Of a DNA stretch of 64,000 nucleotides, positions 41,678 to 49,678 are shown piece after piece. The stretch spans positions 31,007 to 95,006 of the forward strand of contig JAHRWZ010000037.1 in the NCBI GenBank assembly GCA_019104865.1, written 5' to 3'. The notes below the pieces were generated by a model. The model had not been told where the DNA came from, did no database searches, and was given only the letters and a program-made list of their open reading frames with translations. The position numbers were made by a program, and so were the translations under genes. Source of the DNA: Castellaniella sp. Its GTDB lineage: Bacteria; Pseudomonadota; Gammaproteobacteria; Burkholderiales; Burkholderiaceae_B. Numbering within the stretch: the first letter of the stretch is position 1; every line of letters begins with the position of its first letter.

Positions 41678-43344
41678 AGATTCACAATCTGCAGCAGGGC
41701 ACGCCAGAATGGCACGCTTTCCGTGCCGAGCATCACGGCGCCAGCGAAGCCGCCGCGATGTTGGGTGCGTCCACGAAGGTCAAGCGCAGCGAACTGCTGC
41801 ATATGAAGGCCACCGGCACGCCCCAGGAATTCAGCGATTGGGTGCAGCGCAATATCCTGAACTACGGCCACGAGGCCGAAGCCCTGGCTCGCCCGATTGT
41901 CGAGCGAATCGTCGGCGAGGATCTGTACCCGGCCACCTGTTCAAACGAAGACGAAGGTGGGAATCTGTCGGCGTCCTGTGACGGCCTGACGATGCTGGGC
42001 GAGATCGTTTTCGAGCACAAACAGTGGAATGAGGGCCTGGCCGAATCCGTGCGCGCCGGCGTGCTGCCCGAAGAGCACAAGCCGCAGTGCCAGCAGCAAC
42101 TGCTCGTCACCGGCGCAGTCAAGGTGAAATTCGTTGTGTCAGACGGCACCGAAGAGAACATGGTCATGATGGACGTGTTCCCGGATCCGGAATACCAGCG
42201 GCGCATCGTCGCCGGCTGGGAGCAGTTTGACAAGGACCTGGCCAACTACGTCCCGGAGCCCGTCGCTGAGCCAGTCACGGCCCAGGCCCAGGAAACCCTG
42301 CCGGCCGTCTTCGCTCAGGCGTCCGGGAGCCTGTCAGTCACATCAAACCTGGATCTGTTCGGCAGCGCCCTGCGCGCCTTCGTCGACCGCATCCCCAAAA
42401 AGCCCGAAACCGATCAGGAGTTCGCCGACACGGAGGCCGCCTGCAAGCGCCTGAAGGATGCCGAAGACGCACTGGAAGCAGCCGAAACCCAGGTGCTTGC
42501 CAGCCTCGATGATGTCGCCGCCATGCAGCGCACCGTCGCCACCCTGAAGGAGCTCGCCCGCCAGACACGGCTGGCCAGTGAAAAGTTGGTCAAGGCCCGC
42601 AAGGAGGCCATCCGTACCGAAATCGTCATGACGGCACGCCAGCAATTCAGTGCGTTCCTGGCCGGCTTGCAGGGTGAAATCCGGGTGCGCCTGCAAATCG
42701 GTATGCCGGATTTTGCTGGCTCCATCAAGGGGCTGAAAACGCTGTCCAGCATCAAGGATGCCGTCGGTACAACCCTGGCCAATGCCAAGATCGAGGCCAA
42801 TGAATGCGCGGCTGATATCCGAGCCAAACTGGCGAAGTTTGATGACCTGGTGCCTGTCGAGTATCGCGGTCTGTTCCGCGATCTGGATGACTTGGTGACG
42901 ATGGCTCCGAATTACTTCGAGGCGGCGGTCGTGGCGCGTGTCGATCAGCAAAAAAAGACTGATGACGAGCTCCGTCAGAAGATCGAGGATGCGGCCAAGG
43001 CGAAAGCGGCAGAAACCACAGCAACGCCAATGCCTGTAGCGCCCGCGCCTGCCGCGCAGCCGACGCCGCTGCATGGGGCGCACGACGCCGCTGTCTACAC
43101 GGCCCAGGGCCATCCGGCAGCGGCCCCGACGCCTGACGCAGACGAACCGGCCACGCTGCGCCTGGGCCAGATCAATGAGCGCCTGGCGCCCATCAATCTG
43201 TCCGCCCAAGGCCTGGCCGACCTGGGCATCACGCACGCCGCCACTGACAAGGCCGCTAAGCTGTACCGCGAGAGCGACTTTCAACGGATTTGCGCGGCGC
43301 TGATCCAGCGCATCAGCGAAGCGAGAACGATGGAAACCGCCTGA
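41674..43344 (+). CDS. YqaJ-type exonuclease with long C-terminal helical extension
   Basis: A 556-residue protein. Residues 1-200 are a lambda-exonuclease-like YqaJ domain (EWHAFRAEHHGASEAAAMLG; D103 in SCDGL, E114 and K116 in EHKQ). Residues about 230-460 are a coiled-coil/helical region (KRLKDAEDALEAAETQVLAS) of the DUF1351 style, followed by an Ala/Pro linker and a small C-terminal domain (QINERLAPINLSAQGLADLG). It would resect ends for RecT; the extension may load the partner or bind ends. Confidence 0.9.
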   Translation: MKIHNLQQGTPEWHAFRAEHHGASEAAAMLGASTKVKRSELLHMKATGTPQEFSDWVQRNILNYGHEAEALARPIVERIVGEDLYPATCSNEDEGGNLSASCDGLTMLGEIVFEHKQWNEGLAESVRAGVLPEEHKPQCQQQLLVTGAVKVKFVVSDGTEENMVMMDVFPDPEYQRRIVAGWEQFDKDLANYVPEPVAEPVTAQAQETLPAVFAQASGSLSVTSNLDLFGSALRAFVDRIPKKPETDQEFADTEAACKRLKDAEDALEAAETQVLASLDDVAAMQRTVATLKELARQTRLASEKLVKARKEAIRTEIVMTARQQFSAFLAGLQGEIRVRLQIGMPDFAGSIKGLKTLSSIKDAVGTTLANAKIEANECAADIRAKLAKFDDLVPVEYRGLFRDLDDLVTMAPNYFEAAVVARVDQQKKTDDELRQKIEDAAKAKAAETTATPMPVAPAPAAQPTPLHGAHDAAVYTAQGHPAAAPTPDADEPATLRLGQINERLAPINLSAQGLADLGITHAATDKAAKLYRESDFQRICAALIQRISEARTMETA

Positions 43345-43374
43345 CGGCCAGGGCGTCGGCATCACGGAGGTCTC

Positions 43375-43686
43375 ATGTCACAAGCAATCGCCCAACTGGT
43401 GACACTGACGCTCAACCCACAGATCGCCCGGCGGATCCGCAGAACGAAGTTCAGGCCGCCCAAGCCACCCCGCGTAAAGCCGGAGCCCAAGCCAAAGCGC
43501 CCAGTCGGCAGACCGAAGATGCCCGACGAGAAATGGGCGCAGATCAAGCGGCTGGCCGAAAACGAGGATCTGTCGAACCGCCAGATTGCGAAGCGGGCCG
43601 GGGTCGCGTATTCGACGGTCGCCAAATATCGCAGAGAAAACGGCCTGAATGGGTCCAGCAAAACAAGGATCAAACATGACACGTAA
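43375..43686 (+). CDS. Hin-type HTH protein
   Basis: A 103-residue basic protein. Lys/Pro-rich N-terminal half (PPKPPRVKPEPKPKRPVGRP) with an AT-hook-like GRP, then a resolvase-type HTH (LSNRQIAKRAGVAYSTVAKY). GGAGG upstream. Probably a DNA-binding early regulator. Confidence 0.75.
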   Translation: MSQAIAQLVTLTLNPQIARRIRRTKFRPPKPPRVKPEPKPKRPVGRPKMPDEKWAQIKRLAENEDLSNRQIAKRAGVAYSTVAKYRRENGLNGSSKTRIKHDT

Positions 43687-44359
43687 ATACGAATTTGTCG
43701 AAGGCGACACAATCACCATCGCGCCGGGCCGCGTCGTCCGTCGCATCCGCGCCCTGGTCGCTATCGCTGCGACTGCCTGGATGCCAGCCGTGCAGCCCGG
43801 TGACCTGGGCGGCTACGTCGAGCAGGAGGGCAACCTGTCCCAGGTCTACGGCAATGCCTGGGTCTACGGCAATGCCCAGGTCTACGGCAATGCCCAGGTC
43901 TCCGGCAATGCCTGGGTCTCCGGCGATGCCCGGGTCTCCGGCAATGCCCAGGTCTACGGCAATGCCCAGGTCTCCGGCAATGCCTGGGTCTACGGCGATG
44001 CCCGGGTCTCCGGCGATGCCCGGGTCTCCGGCAATGCCTGGGTCTCCGGCAATGCCTGGGTCTACGGCGATGCCCGGGTCTCCGGCGATGCCTGGGTCTA
44101 CGGCCGAGACTTGATTTTTTGGGCCTCCGTTGTCGGCAGCGAGAACGGCACCCTCACGGTCTACAACGGCAGCGACAACACGCTGATGGTCACACGCGGC
44201 TGCTTTTCCGGGACTGCTGATGAATTCCTGGCGAAATCCGCCAAGGTCCACGACGAGCGCATTCAGCACGAGTACCGACTTCTGATCGAGGTTGCGAGGT
44301 CGCGGATTGAACATGCGCGGTCGCAGATTGTCGAGGCTGAGCCCGAGGAGGCGTCATGA
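43676..44359 (+). CDS. Beta-helix protein with 14 hexapeptide repeats
   Basis: A 227-residue protein. Residues about 57-140 are 14 consecutive units V(Y/S)G(N/D)A(W/Q/R), predicting a parallel left-handed beta-helix. The N-terminal 50 residues (EFVEGDTITIAPGRVVRRIR) and the C-terminal 85 residues, with a helical end, flank it. Similar repeat proteins occur in phages (YdcK/polymer-forming type), with unclear function. AAGGA precedes the ATG at 43676. DNA repeats are nearly identical, so the copy number can change by slippage. Confidence 0.85.
   Translation: MTRKYEFVEGDTITIAPGRVVRRIRALVAIAATAWMPAVQPGDLGGYVEQEGNLSQVYGNAWVYGNAQVYGNAQVSGNAWVSGDARVSGNAQVYGNAQVSGNAWVYGDARVSGDARVSGNAWVSGNAWVYGDARVSGDAWVYGRDLIFWASVVGSENGTLTVYNGSDNTLMVTRGCFSGTADEFLAKSAKVHDERIQHEYRLLIEVARSRIEHARSQIVEAEPEEAS
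43844..44095 (+). repeat. Tandem array of 14 units of 18 bp inside a gene
   Basis: Units read GTCTACGGCAATGCCTGG with variation almost only at three positions: TAC/TCC, AAT/GAT and TGG/CAG/CGG. Third codon positions are conserved between units, so the array expanded recently or is homogenised. Units are in frame (18 bp = 6 codons), so changes in number preserve the protein. Confidence 0.95.
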
Positions 44360-44925
44360 CCCAACGAAACGACGGCGGCAAGGCTTTTGCTTGCGGAAAG
44401 ACCGGTTGCTCCGATGTCGCGATCATTCGGCAGGGTCACCAGTGGCTTTGCGCCAAGCACTACAGGTTCGGGCAAATGAGAACCAGGGCAAAGCGAGACG
44501 GGAAGGCCGTGCCGTCTCACGAAGAACTGCACGGAATGCCAGGCTCAGACTTGGAATGTCCGGATTGCGGGACTCGCATGAACTGGAGAGCAAAAGACGG
44601 GCGATCCACGGTCGCCAGCCTGCAGCACTACAGAGACGGATCTATGGCGATAGTGTGCCTTTCTTGCAATACGCGCCATGCATTCATGCCGGGCGACGAA
44701 TACCGAGGCATGCCGAAAGACCAGAAGCTCTGCCCGAAATGCAGACAAATAAAACCGCTGACCGACTTCGGCACAGATCGTGGGCGCACAGGGCCGATGA
44801 AGGTAAAGAGTTGGTGCAAGCAGTGCGCCAGCAGATCACACACCGAATGGCAAAGGAGCAATCGTGAGCACTACAACGCAAAGCAACGAGAAGGCAGGCA
44901 TGCCCGTCGCGATGTCACAGCTTAA
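44356..44925 (+). CDS. Multi-zinc-ribbon phage protein
   Basis: A 189-residue protein with repeated Cys pairs: CGKTGC, CPDCGTRMN, CLSCNTR, CPKCRQIKPLTDFG and CKQCASRS. The last resembles the zinc-binding part of HNH-type phage proteins, but no HNH triad is evident. Coupled by ATGA to the beta-helix gene. Probably nucleic-acid binding. Confidence 0.7.
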   Translation: MTQRNDGGKAFACGKTGCSDVAIIRQGHQWLCAKHYRFGQMRTRAKRDGKAVPSHEELHGMPGSDLECPDCGTRMNWRAKDGRSTVASLQHYRDGSMAIVCLSCNTRHAFMPGDEYRGMPKDQKLCPKCRQIKPLTDFGTDRGRTGPMKVKSWCKQCASRSHTEWQRSNREHYNAKQREGRHARRDVTA

Positions 44926-45073
44926 TTTGCGCGACTACTTCGCAGCCAAGGCGATGCAGGCTGCTGCCACGAACCCGAAAGGCGCTGATGGTTTCACGTT
45001 TGAACAGCGGGCTGAGTGGGCCTACCAGCAGGCCGACGCCCTTCTTGCAGCCAGGGAGCGGACCAATGGGTGA
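44864..45073 (+). CDS. Small early phage protein
   Basis: A 69-residue protein from GTG at 44864, preceded by AAGGAG. Helical, Ala-rich (LRDYFAAKAMQAAATNP, FEQRAEWAYQQADALLAARE). The pattern is typical of short phage accessory proteins with a C-terminal Ala/Leu helix. It overlaps the previous gene by 62 bases. Confidence 0.65.
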   Translation: MSTTTQSNEKAGMPVAMSQLNLRDYFAAKAMQAAATNPKGADGFTFEQRAEWAYQQADALLAARERTNG

Positions 45074-45350
45074 CATGGGCGACTACTGGCGCGACGTGAA
45101 GCCAGACATGAAAGAGCGATCCCAGCGCAAGCGCGCGTCGAACCGGAAGTCTGGCGCGGCCATCTTGACCGCTGCAGCCGTCCCATTCGAGACCAAGAAC
45201 GGCGGCGCGCATCTGATCGTGCAAGCCGGGGATCACGTCGTGGACTACTGGCCGGGGACGGGTAAATGGGCCACGCGGGGCTACCAATTCTCGATTGTGG
45301 GGCGAGGCATCGCTGGCCTGATGCAGCACATCAAGGAACGGAAATCATGA
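45066..45350 (+). CDS. Small basic phage protein
   Basis: A 94-residue protein (SQRKRASNRKSGAAILTAAA, HLIVQAGDHVVDYWPGTGKW). Overlaps the previous stop (ATGGGTGA). Similar proteins occur in enterobacterial and Burkholderiales prophages without assigned function. Confidence 0.68.
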   Translation: MGDMGDYWRDVKPDMKERSQRKRASNRKSGAAILTAAAVPFETKNGGAHLIVQAGDHVVDYWPGTGKWATRGYQFSIVGRGIAGLMQHIKERKS

Positions 45351-45421
45351 CCGAATCGAAGCGCAGCCGCCAGAAGCGCCAGAAGCCCGGGCGGGATTTT
45401 CCGTGGCCGTGGGAGGAATGA
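45347..45421 (+). CDS. 24-residue peptide before the methyltransferase
   Basis: A very short reading frame (TESKRSRQKRQKPGRDFPWP) between two genes, coupled by ATGA upstream and by TGATG downstream. It may serve translational coupling of the methyltransferase rather than encode a functional peptide. Confidence 0.4.
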   Translation: MTESKRSRQKRQKPGRDFPWPWEE

Positions 45422-46710
45422 TGCATTTTCTCAGTGTCTGCTCGGGCATCGAAGCGGCCAGCGTGGCCTGGAACCAGCTTGGCTGGCAAGCCGTCGCGTT
45501 CAGCGAGATCGAGCCGTTCCCCTGCGCTGTCCTGGCCCATCACTATCCAGACATCCCGAACTGGGGCGACATGACGAAATACAAGGAGTGGCCCGATGCA
45601 GATGTCGATCTTTTGTGCGGAGGAACCCCCTGCCAGTCCTTCTCAGTCGCCGGACTTCGAAAGGGACTGGATGATCCGCGCGGCAACCTCATGCTCACCT
45701 TTGGTGCAATTGCTGGCAGATATCGGCCCAGGTGGCTGGTATGGGAGAACGTCCCCGGTGTCCTGTCGAGTAACGGAGGACGGGATTTTGGAGCCTTCCT
45801 CGGGATGCTGGGCGAACTCGGGTATGGGGTCGCCTACAGAATTCTGGACGCTCAGTACTTCGGAGTGGCCCAGCGCCGCCGTCGTGTGTTCGTTGTCGGA
45901 TATCTTGGAGACTGGCGACGTGCCGCAGCGGTTCTTTTTGAGCGCCACAGCCTGTCGGGGGATCCTGCGCCGAGCCGAGAAGCGAGGAAAGACGCTGCCA
46001 CAACCCTTAGCGCACGCACTCAGGGCGGCGGCGGGCTCGGAACGGACTTCGACTGCGACGGCGACGGCGCTGTGCTAGTGCCCATGGCGTTCGACACTAC
46101 TCAGATCACCAGCCGCGAGAACTACAGCAACCCGAGGCCCGGGGATCCGTGCCATCCACTGGCCGCCGGAGCCCATGCACCCGCTATCGCGTTCGACAGC
46201 CGCCAAGATCCTGTGTCCGACGCGCATCTATTTGGCGCTCTTGGATCGTCCAGCCCGCAGGCTCAAGCCGTGGCGTACGCCATCCAGGCAGGCGCGTTGC
46301 GCGAAAACCCAAACAGCGGCCCCGATGGCGTAGGTGTACAGGCCGACAACGCATATACGCTCGAAGCGCGGGCGGAAGTGCAGGCCGTAGCCGTAGCGCT
46401 GCGCGGCAGAGACGGCGGCGCAACAGCGGAACTTGGTGATGGCGTCGGTCATGCCTTGCGTGCAAGCGCGGGGGGTGGAGATAAGCCGCACGTCCTCACA
46501 TCAATGCAAGTAAGACGCCTCACCCCCGAGGAATGCGAGGCCCTGCAGGCATTCCCGCGCGGATACACGCGCATCCCTTGGCGCAACAGGCCTGCCGATA
46601 AATGCCCAGACGACCCCCGCTACAAATCACTTGGAAATAGCTGGTGTACCGCCGTTGCTCGATGGATCGGCGAGCGTATCGAACAGGTCGAATCATTGGA
46701 GGTCGCATGA
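45421..46710 (+). CDS. DNA cytosine-C5 methyltransferase
   Basis: A 429-residue enzyme. Motif I (LSVCSGIEAASVAW), motif IV with catalytic Cys71 (GGTPCQSFSVAG), motif VI (ENVPG), motif VIII (QRRRRVFVVG) and motif X (SLGNSWCTAVARWIG) are all present. The target recognition region (about 175-360) is long and Ala/Gly/Asp-rich. No restriction partner is next to it. An orphan phage methylase normally protects phage DNA from host restriction. The start at 45421 follows GGGAGG. Confidence 0.93.
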   Translation: MHFLSVCSGIEAASVAWNQLGWQAVAFSEIEPFPCAVLAHHYPDIPNWGDMTKYKEWPDADVDLLCGGTPCQSFSVAGLRKGLDDPRGNLMLTFGAIAGRYRPRWLVWENVPGVLSSNGGRDFGAFLGMLGELGYGVAYRILDAQYFGVAQRRRRVFVVGYLGDWRRAAAVLFERHSLSGDPAPSREARKDAATTLSARTQGGGGLGTDFDCDGDGAVLVPMAFDTTQITSRENYSNPRPGDPCHPLAAGAHAPAIAFDSRQDPVSDAHLFGALGSSSPQAQAVAYAIQAGALRENPNSGPDGVGVQADNAYTLEARAEVQAVAVALRGRDGGATAELGDGVGHALRASAGGGDKPHVLTSMQVRRLTPEECEALQAFPRGYTRIPWRNRPADKCPDDPRYKSLGNSWCTAVARWIGERIEQVESLEVA

Positions 46711-46817
46711 CCAAAACCGAAACCGCTCTGACTATCGCTGTCGGAATCGCCGGGTTCATTGCCGGAGCACTGACCGCGGTTATCGCCCTGTGGGCCTGCC
46801 TGGAGCCTATTAAATGA
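46707..46817 (+). CDS. 36-residue membrane peptide
   Basis: Coupled by ATGA on both sides. Nearly the whole peptide is one hydrophobic helix (ALTIAVGIAGFIAGALTAVI, ALWACLEP). GGAGG upstream. Unknown role. Confidence 0.6.
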   Translation: MTKTETALTIAVGIAGFIAGALTAVIALWACLEPIK

Positions 46818-47338
46818 CCATCGACACACAGAAGCTGCGCGACCTGATCCGTCAATCCTGCCCCTTGCCTTGGACGCTGGCCACCAGCAATAGCTGGCGC
46901 AGGATCGTTGATCCCTACCATGTCCCGGTGTGCTCGCCCTGCAATCAGCCTGACGGCCACCCTGATCTGGCATTTCCCGGCGGTATAGAGGGGCCCACTG
47001 CCACCCTGCTGATCGAGGCCGCCAATGCGCTGCCAGAACTGCTCGACGCCATGGACGCCCAGGCAGCGGAGATAGCGCGGCTCAATGCGATCCAGGCGTG
47101 GCAGCCCATCGAAACGGCGCCGAGGGATGGGACAGCTATTTTGCTTGGGAGCAGCGACGGCGCATGGATTGCAAAGTACGACCCTGTCTACCCGTCCGGA
47201 TATAGGCCGAAGAATCCGTGGTTCAGCCTGATGCTAAATCACGATCACATGGGCAGGATGCCGAACACCAAACCCACCCACTGGATGCCGCTGCCCGCTG
47301 CGCCGGACGCTCTACAGGAGACGGCCCATGATCGGTAA
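46814..47338 (+). CDS. Phage protein with DUF551-type C terminus
   Basis: A 174-residue protein. The N-terminal part has an alpha-beta pattern with PLPWTLATSNSWRRIVDPYH; the C-terminal part (QPIETAPRDGTAILLGSSDG ... THWMPLPAAPD) is the DUF551 motif, common in phage accessory regions. Function unknown. Confidence 0.75.
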   Translation: MTIDTQKLRDLIRQSCPLPWTLATSNSWRRIVDPYHVPVCSPCNQPDGHPDLAFPGGIEGPTATLLIEAANALPELLDAMDAQAAEIARLNAIQAWQPIETAPRDGTAILLGSSDGAWIAKYDPVYPSGYRPKNPWFSLMLNHDHMGRMPNTKPTHWMPLPAAPDALQETAHDR

Positions 47339-47501
47339 CCAACAAGCCGAAGGCCTGCGCCGGACGTGCGATGCGCTGGAGGCAGAGAACAAGCGGCTGC
47401 GCGAGGCTATTGAAGATGCGATCCGTCTGCTCGGGATGGATCGGCCGATAGATCCCACGGACGTATTGCGCGCAGCTTTATCAGGAGAATCCAAATGCTG
47501 A
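47328..47501 (+). CDS. 57-residue coiled-coil protein
   Basis: A short helical protein (LRRTCDALEAENKRLREAIE, DAIRLLGMDRPIDPTDVLRA). AGGAG seven bases upstream of ATG. Overlaps both neighbours by 11 and 7 bases, typical of the tightly packed phage operon. Confidence 0.65.
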   Translation: MIGNQQAEGLRRTCDALEAENKRLREAIEDAIRLLGMDRPIDPTDVLRAALSGESKC

Positions 47502-47836
47502 TGACCGAAGAACACTACGACCTGATGACGGCGTTCGAGCGCTGCCATTCCGGACGCTTCGACCGGGAAGAAAAATCACTGTGGCAGAAAGGCGCGATCT
47601 ACCAGGACGGGCACGTGAACGAATTGTTCCTGGCATACCGACGTGGGTACGCATACTCCCAGGCCGACACTCGCAGCGACATCCAGAACCTGGAGGCATC
47701 ACGAGACGGGTATCGGAACGATGTCAGCGTGCTGCGCGATGCACTGCTTGGCCTGCTCGATGTCCTGCCGTCGGCGACAACACACCCGGCAATCAAGCGG
47801 GCGAAAGATGCTCTGCGGGAGACCTGCCATGACTGA
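47495..47836 (+). CDS. Small early phage protein
   Basis: A 113-residue, mostly helical protein (EEHYDLMTAFERCHSGRFDR, QADTRSDIQNLEASRDGYRN). AGGAG seven bases upstream. Unknown. Confidence 0.66.
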   Translation: MLMTEEHYDLMTAFERCHSGRFDREEKSLWQKGAIYQDGHVNELFLAYRRGYAYSQADTRSDIQNLEASRDGYRNDVSVLRDALLGLLDVLPSATTHPAIKRAKDALRETCHD

Positions 47837-48116
47837 CCGATACGCAGACCTGCGGGCGGCGCTGGATGTGCTGACCGAAGAAGCCCACCGCAAGGGTGGC
47901 AGCAACCCCAGATCTCAGATGATTATCGATCTGCTGGCCGATTACGACCGGATGCGGGCGGCGCTGCAGCGTGAGGCGGTCTATCACGAAGGGCAGGAAA
48001 AGGCTCACCACGTCTGGGCGAAAAACACGAACGGAGTGTACGACGCACTCAAGGTTGAATGGCACAAAGAGCGTGCCCAACAGATCCGCGCCGCACTCGC
48101 ACAGGAGGGGTCATGA
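47829..48116 (+). CDS. Small early phage protein
   Basis: A 95-residue helical protein (YADLRAALDVLTEEAHRKGG, MIIDLLADYDRMRAALQREA). Overlaps its neighbours by 8 and 4 bases. Unknown. Confidence 0.66.
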   Translation: MTDRYADLRAALDVLTEEAHRKGGSNPRSQMIIDLLADYDRMRAALQREAVYHEGQEKAHHVWAKNTNGVYDALKVEWHKERAQQIRAALAQEGS

Positions 48117-48460
48117 CGCCACGAATGAATCTCACGCAGTTCGCCGTCGCGGTCGGCCTGCCCACAACGCATGACGTTGAATCGCACATCCATGCAGGCC
48201 TGCGGTCCAAGCCGACAACGAAGACCTACCAGCGCCGGTTCGACGCGGAATTGCGCCGCCTGCAGGCTGGCCGCGATGAAGCGGTGCGCAGGTTCCGCGC
48301 CGCGGTAGCCGCAGGCGAGCTTGTGGATGCGGATTCCGATGTCGATCTGGAGCGGAAGGCTGCCGGCCATCCAGATAACGCATCAACGCAAGCGGCGCTG
48401 CGGCTGATCGAAAAGCGGCGTAATCGCGCACAGGAACAGGGAGGCAGCGATGGCGACTGA
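48113..48460 (+). CDS. Small basic helical phage protein
   Basis: A 115-residue protein (TYQRRFDAELRRLQAGRDEA, VRRFRAAVAAGELVDADSD). Start at 48113 overlaps the preceding stop by ATGA. Its helical charged character might suit a DNA-associated role; unknown. Confidence 0.66.
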   Translation: MTPRMNLTQFAVAVGLPTTHDVESHIHAGLRSKPTTKTYQRRFDAELRRLQAGRDEAVRRFRAAVAAGELVDADSDVDLERKAAGHPDNASTQAALRLIEKRRNRAQEQGGSDGD

Positions 48461-48656
48461 TGCATGGCGACCCGACCCAAGATCATGGGGCGACGGATAC
48501 GAGTCTGGCTACAAAGCCGGGCTGGAGGCCGCAGCCCATGCCATGCTGCGTCACGACAAAGATGGCCGCGAGTGGATTATGGGCAGTTTGTGGGACACCC
48601 TGTCGCGGGAATGTGCGGCACGAATTATGGCGCTCGCGCCGAAGGATAAATCATGA
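48450..48656 (+). CDS. Small early phage protein
   Basis: A 68-residue protein (WGDGYESGYKAGLEAAAHAM, SLWDTLSRECAARIMALAPK). The Gly/Tyr-rich GYESGYKAG repeat is common in phage accessory proteins. GGGAGG upstream of the ATG. Confidence 0.65.
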   Translation: MATDAWRPDPRSWGDGYESGYKAGLEAAAHAMLRHDKDGREWIMGSLWDTLSRECAARIMALAPKDKS

Positions 48657-48907
48657 CAACCAAGACTGACATCACCCTGCCCAAGGGCATCACAAACCAC
48701 GGAATCGTAGGCCACGACGGCCCTGTCTACACAGACGTGATGGTGCAAGACATTATCCGCGCCGCAGTCGAAGCCGACCGGCAGGGCCGGATGCCGAGCG
48801 ATGAGGAAATTGACAAGCTGTCGCACGGTTTTGCTTTGCAATATCAAGACCACGTTCGAGGCTTTGCCCATGCCTTGCTGTCGAAATATGGGAATCGACA
48901 TGAATGA
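48653..48907 (+). CDS. Small early phage protein
   Basis: An 84-residue protein (TDVMVQDIIRAAVEADRQGR, EEIDKLSHGFALQYQDHVRG). ATGA coupling to the previous gene. Overlaps the following HNH gene by 8 bases. Unknown. Confidence 0.66.
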   Translation: MTTKTDITLPKGITNHGIVGHDGPVYTDVMVQDIIRAAVEADRQGRMPSDEEIDKLSHGFALQYQDHVRGFAHALLSKYGNRHE

Positions 48908-49412
48908 CAATCTCATCACGGCCGAACAGGCGAGAGAGATCCTGGCCTACGATGCGGTCACTGGAACTTTTGTATGGAAGGTACCTCTAGGAACCGCTGT
49001 AGCTGGATCAAAGGCCGGATACCTGAACCCGCGTGGATATGTGGTCATCAGCATAAAAAGGCGCCTATATAGAGCCCACAGAATCGCGTTTTTGGTCATG
49101 ACAGGAAAGTGGCCGAAATACGGAGTGGATCACATCAACGGTATCAAAAACGATAACCGGTGGATCAATCTCAGAGACGTCCCAGATGCCATAAACATAC
49201 AGAACAAGCGCAAGTCTCGAAATGGGCGGAAGAATGTCGGCTTGCCGCTTGGGGTCCAGCGTAATCGATGCAAGGTAAGCAAAAAGCCGTATCTGGCGAA
49301 GATACAAGTGGCCGGTCGAAGTATCTATCTCGGATCATTCAGCACTACAAGCGAAGCGAGTACGGCCTACATAGAAGCCAAACGCAGGCTCCACAAAGGA
49401 TGCACGCTATGA
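48900..49412 (+). CDS. HNH endonuclease with C-terminal AP2-like region (homing type)
   Basis: A 170-residue protein. The N-terminal half has a His-Asn-His core: RAHRIAFLVMTGKWPKYGVD, then HINGIKNDNRWINLR and a later N/K-rich part. The C-terminal half (KPYLAKIQVAGRSIYLGSF, EASTAYIEAKRRLHKG) resembles the AP2/NUMOD-type DNA-binding region of free-standing homing endonucleases. G+C is clearly lower than in its neighbours, consistent with an inserted mobile gene. Confidence 0.85.
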   Translation: MNDNLITAEQAREILAYDAVTGTFVWKVPLGTAVAGSKAGYLNPRGYVVISIKRRLYRAHRIAFLVMTGKWPKYGVDHINGIKNDNRWINLRDVPDAINIQNKRKSRNGRKNVGLPLGVQRNRCKVSKKPYLAKIQVAGRSIYLGSFSTTSEASTAYIEAKRRLHKGCTL

Positions 49413-49678
49413 AAAACGACGAACACACCAGCTACGGCAGCGGCCAGCCTGCCGCCGCAGATGGAATGGCCATTCTCAGAACCGCACTGTCCGTCGATCC
49501 TGATTACGCGTGGTCGTGGCATTGCGCCGTATGGGCGGCGGCACACGATGAAGGGTTAGAAACGGGAGCGGCCAACCGTGCGGCTGCACGCCTCATGCGC
49601 GCGGCTTTCGACGTGGACACCACCAAGAACCCTAACTTCAACCCCGCACACCTTGTGGCCGAAAAGGAACAGCAATGA
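49409..49678 (+). CDS. Small early phage protein
   Basis: An 89-residue protein (AILRTALSVDPDYAWSWHCA, ANRAAARLMRAAFDVDTTKN). The pattern DPxYAWSWHCAVW is shared by short phage proteins in this type of operon. ATGA coupling on both sides. Confidence 0.66.
   Translation: MKNDEHTSYGSGQPAAADGMAILRTALSVDPDYAWSWHCAVWAAAHDEGLETGAANRAAARLMRAAFDVDTTKNPNFNPAHLVAEKEQQ

Noticed and set aside
43844..44095. CRISPR-like array
   Set aside because: The 18-bp repeats are contiguous with no spacers and lie in frame inside a coding gene.
43670..44314. 214-codon minus-strand open frame full of DPGIAGDPGIAV repeats
   Set aside because: This is the reverse reading of the 18-bp repeat array; the plus-strand gene has a start with ribosome-binding site and fits the operon.
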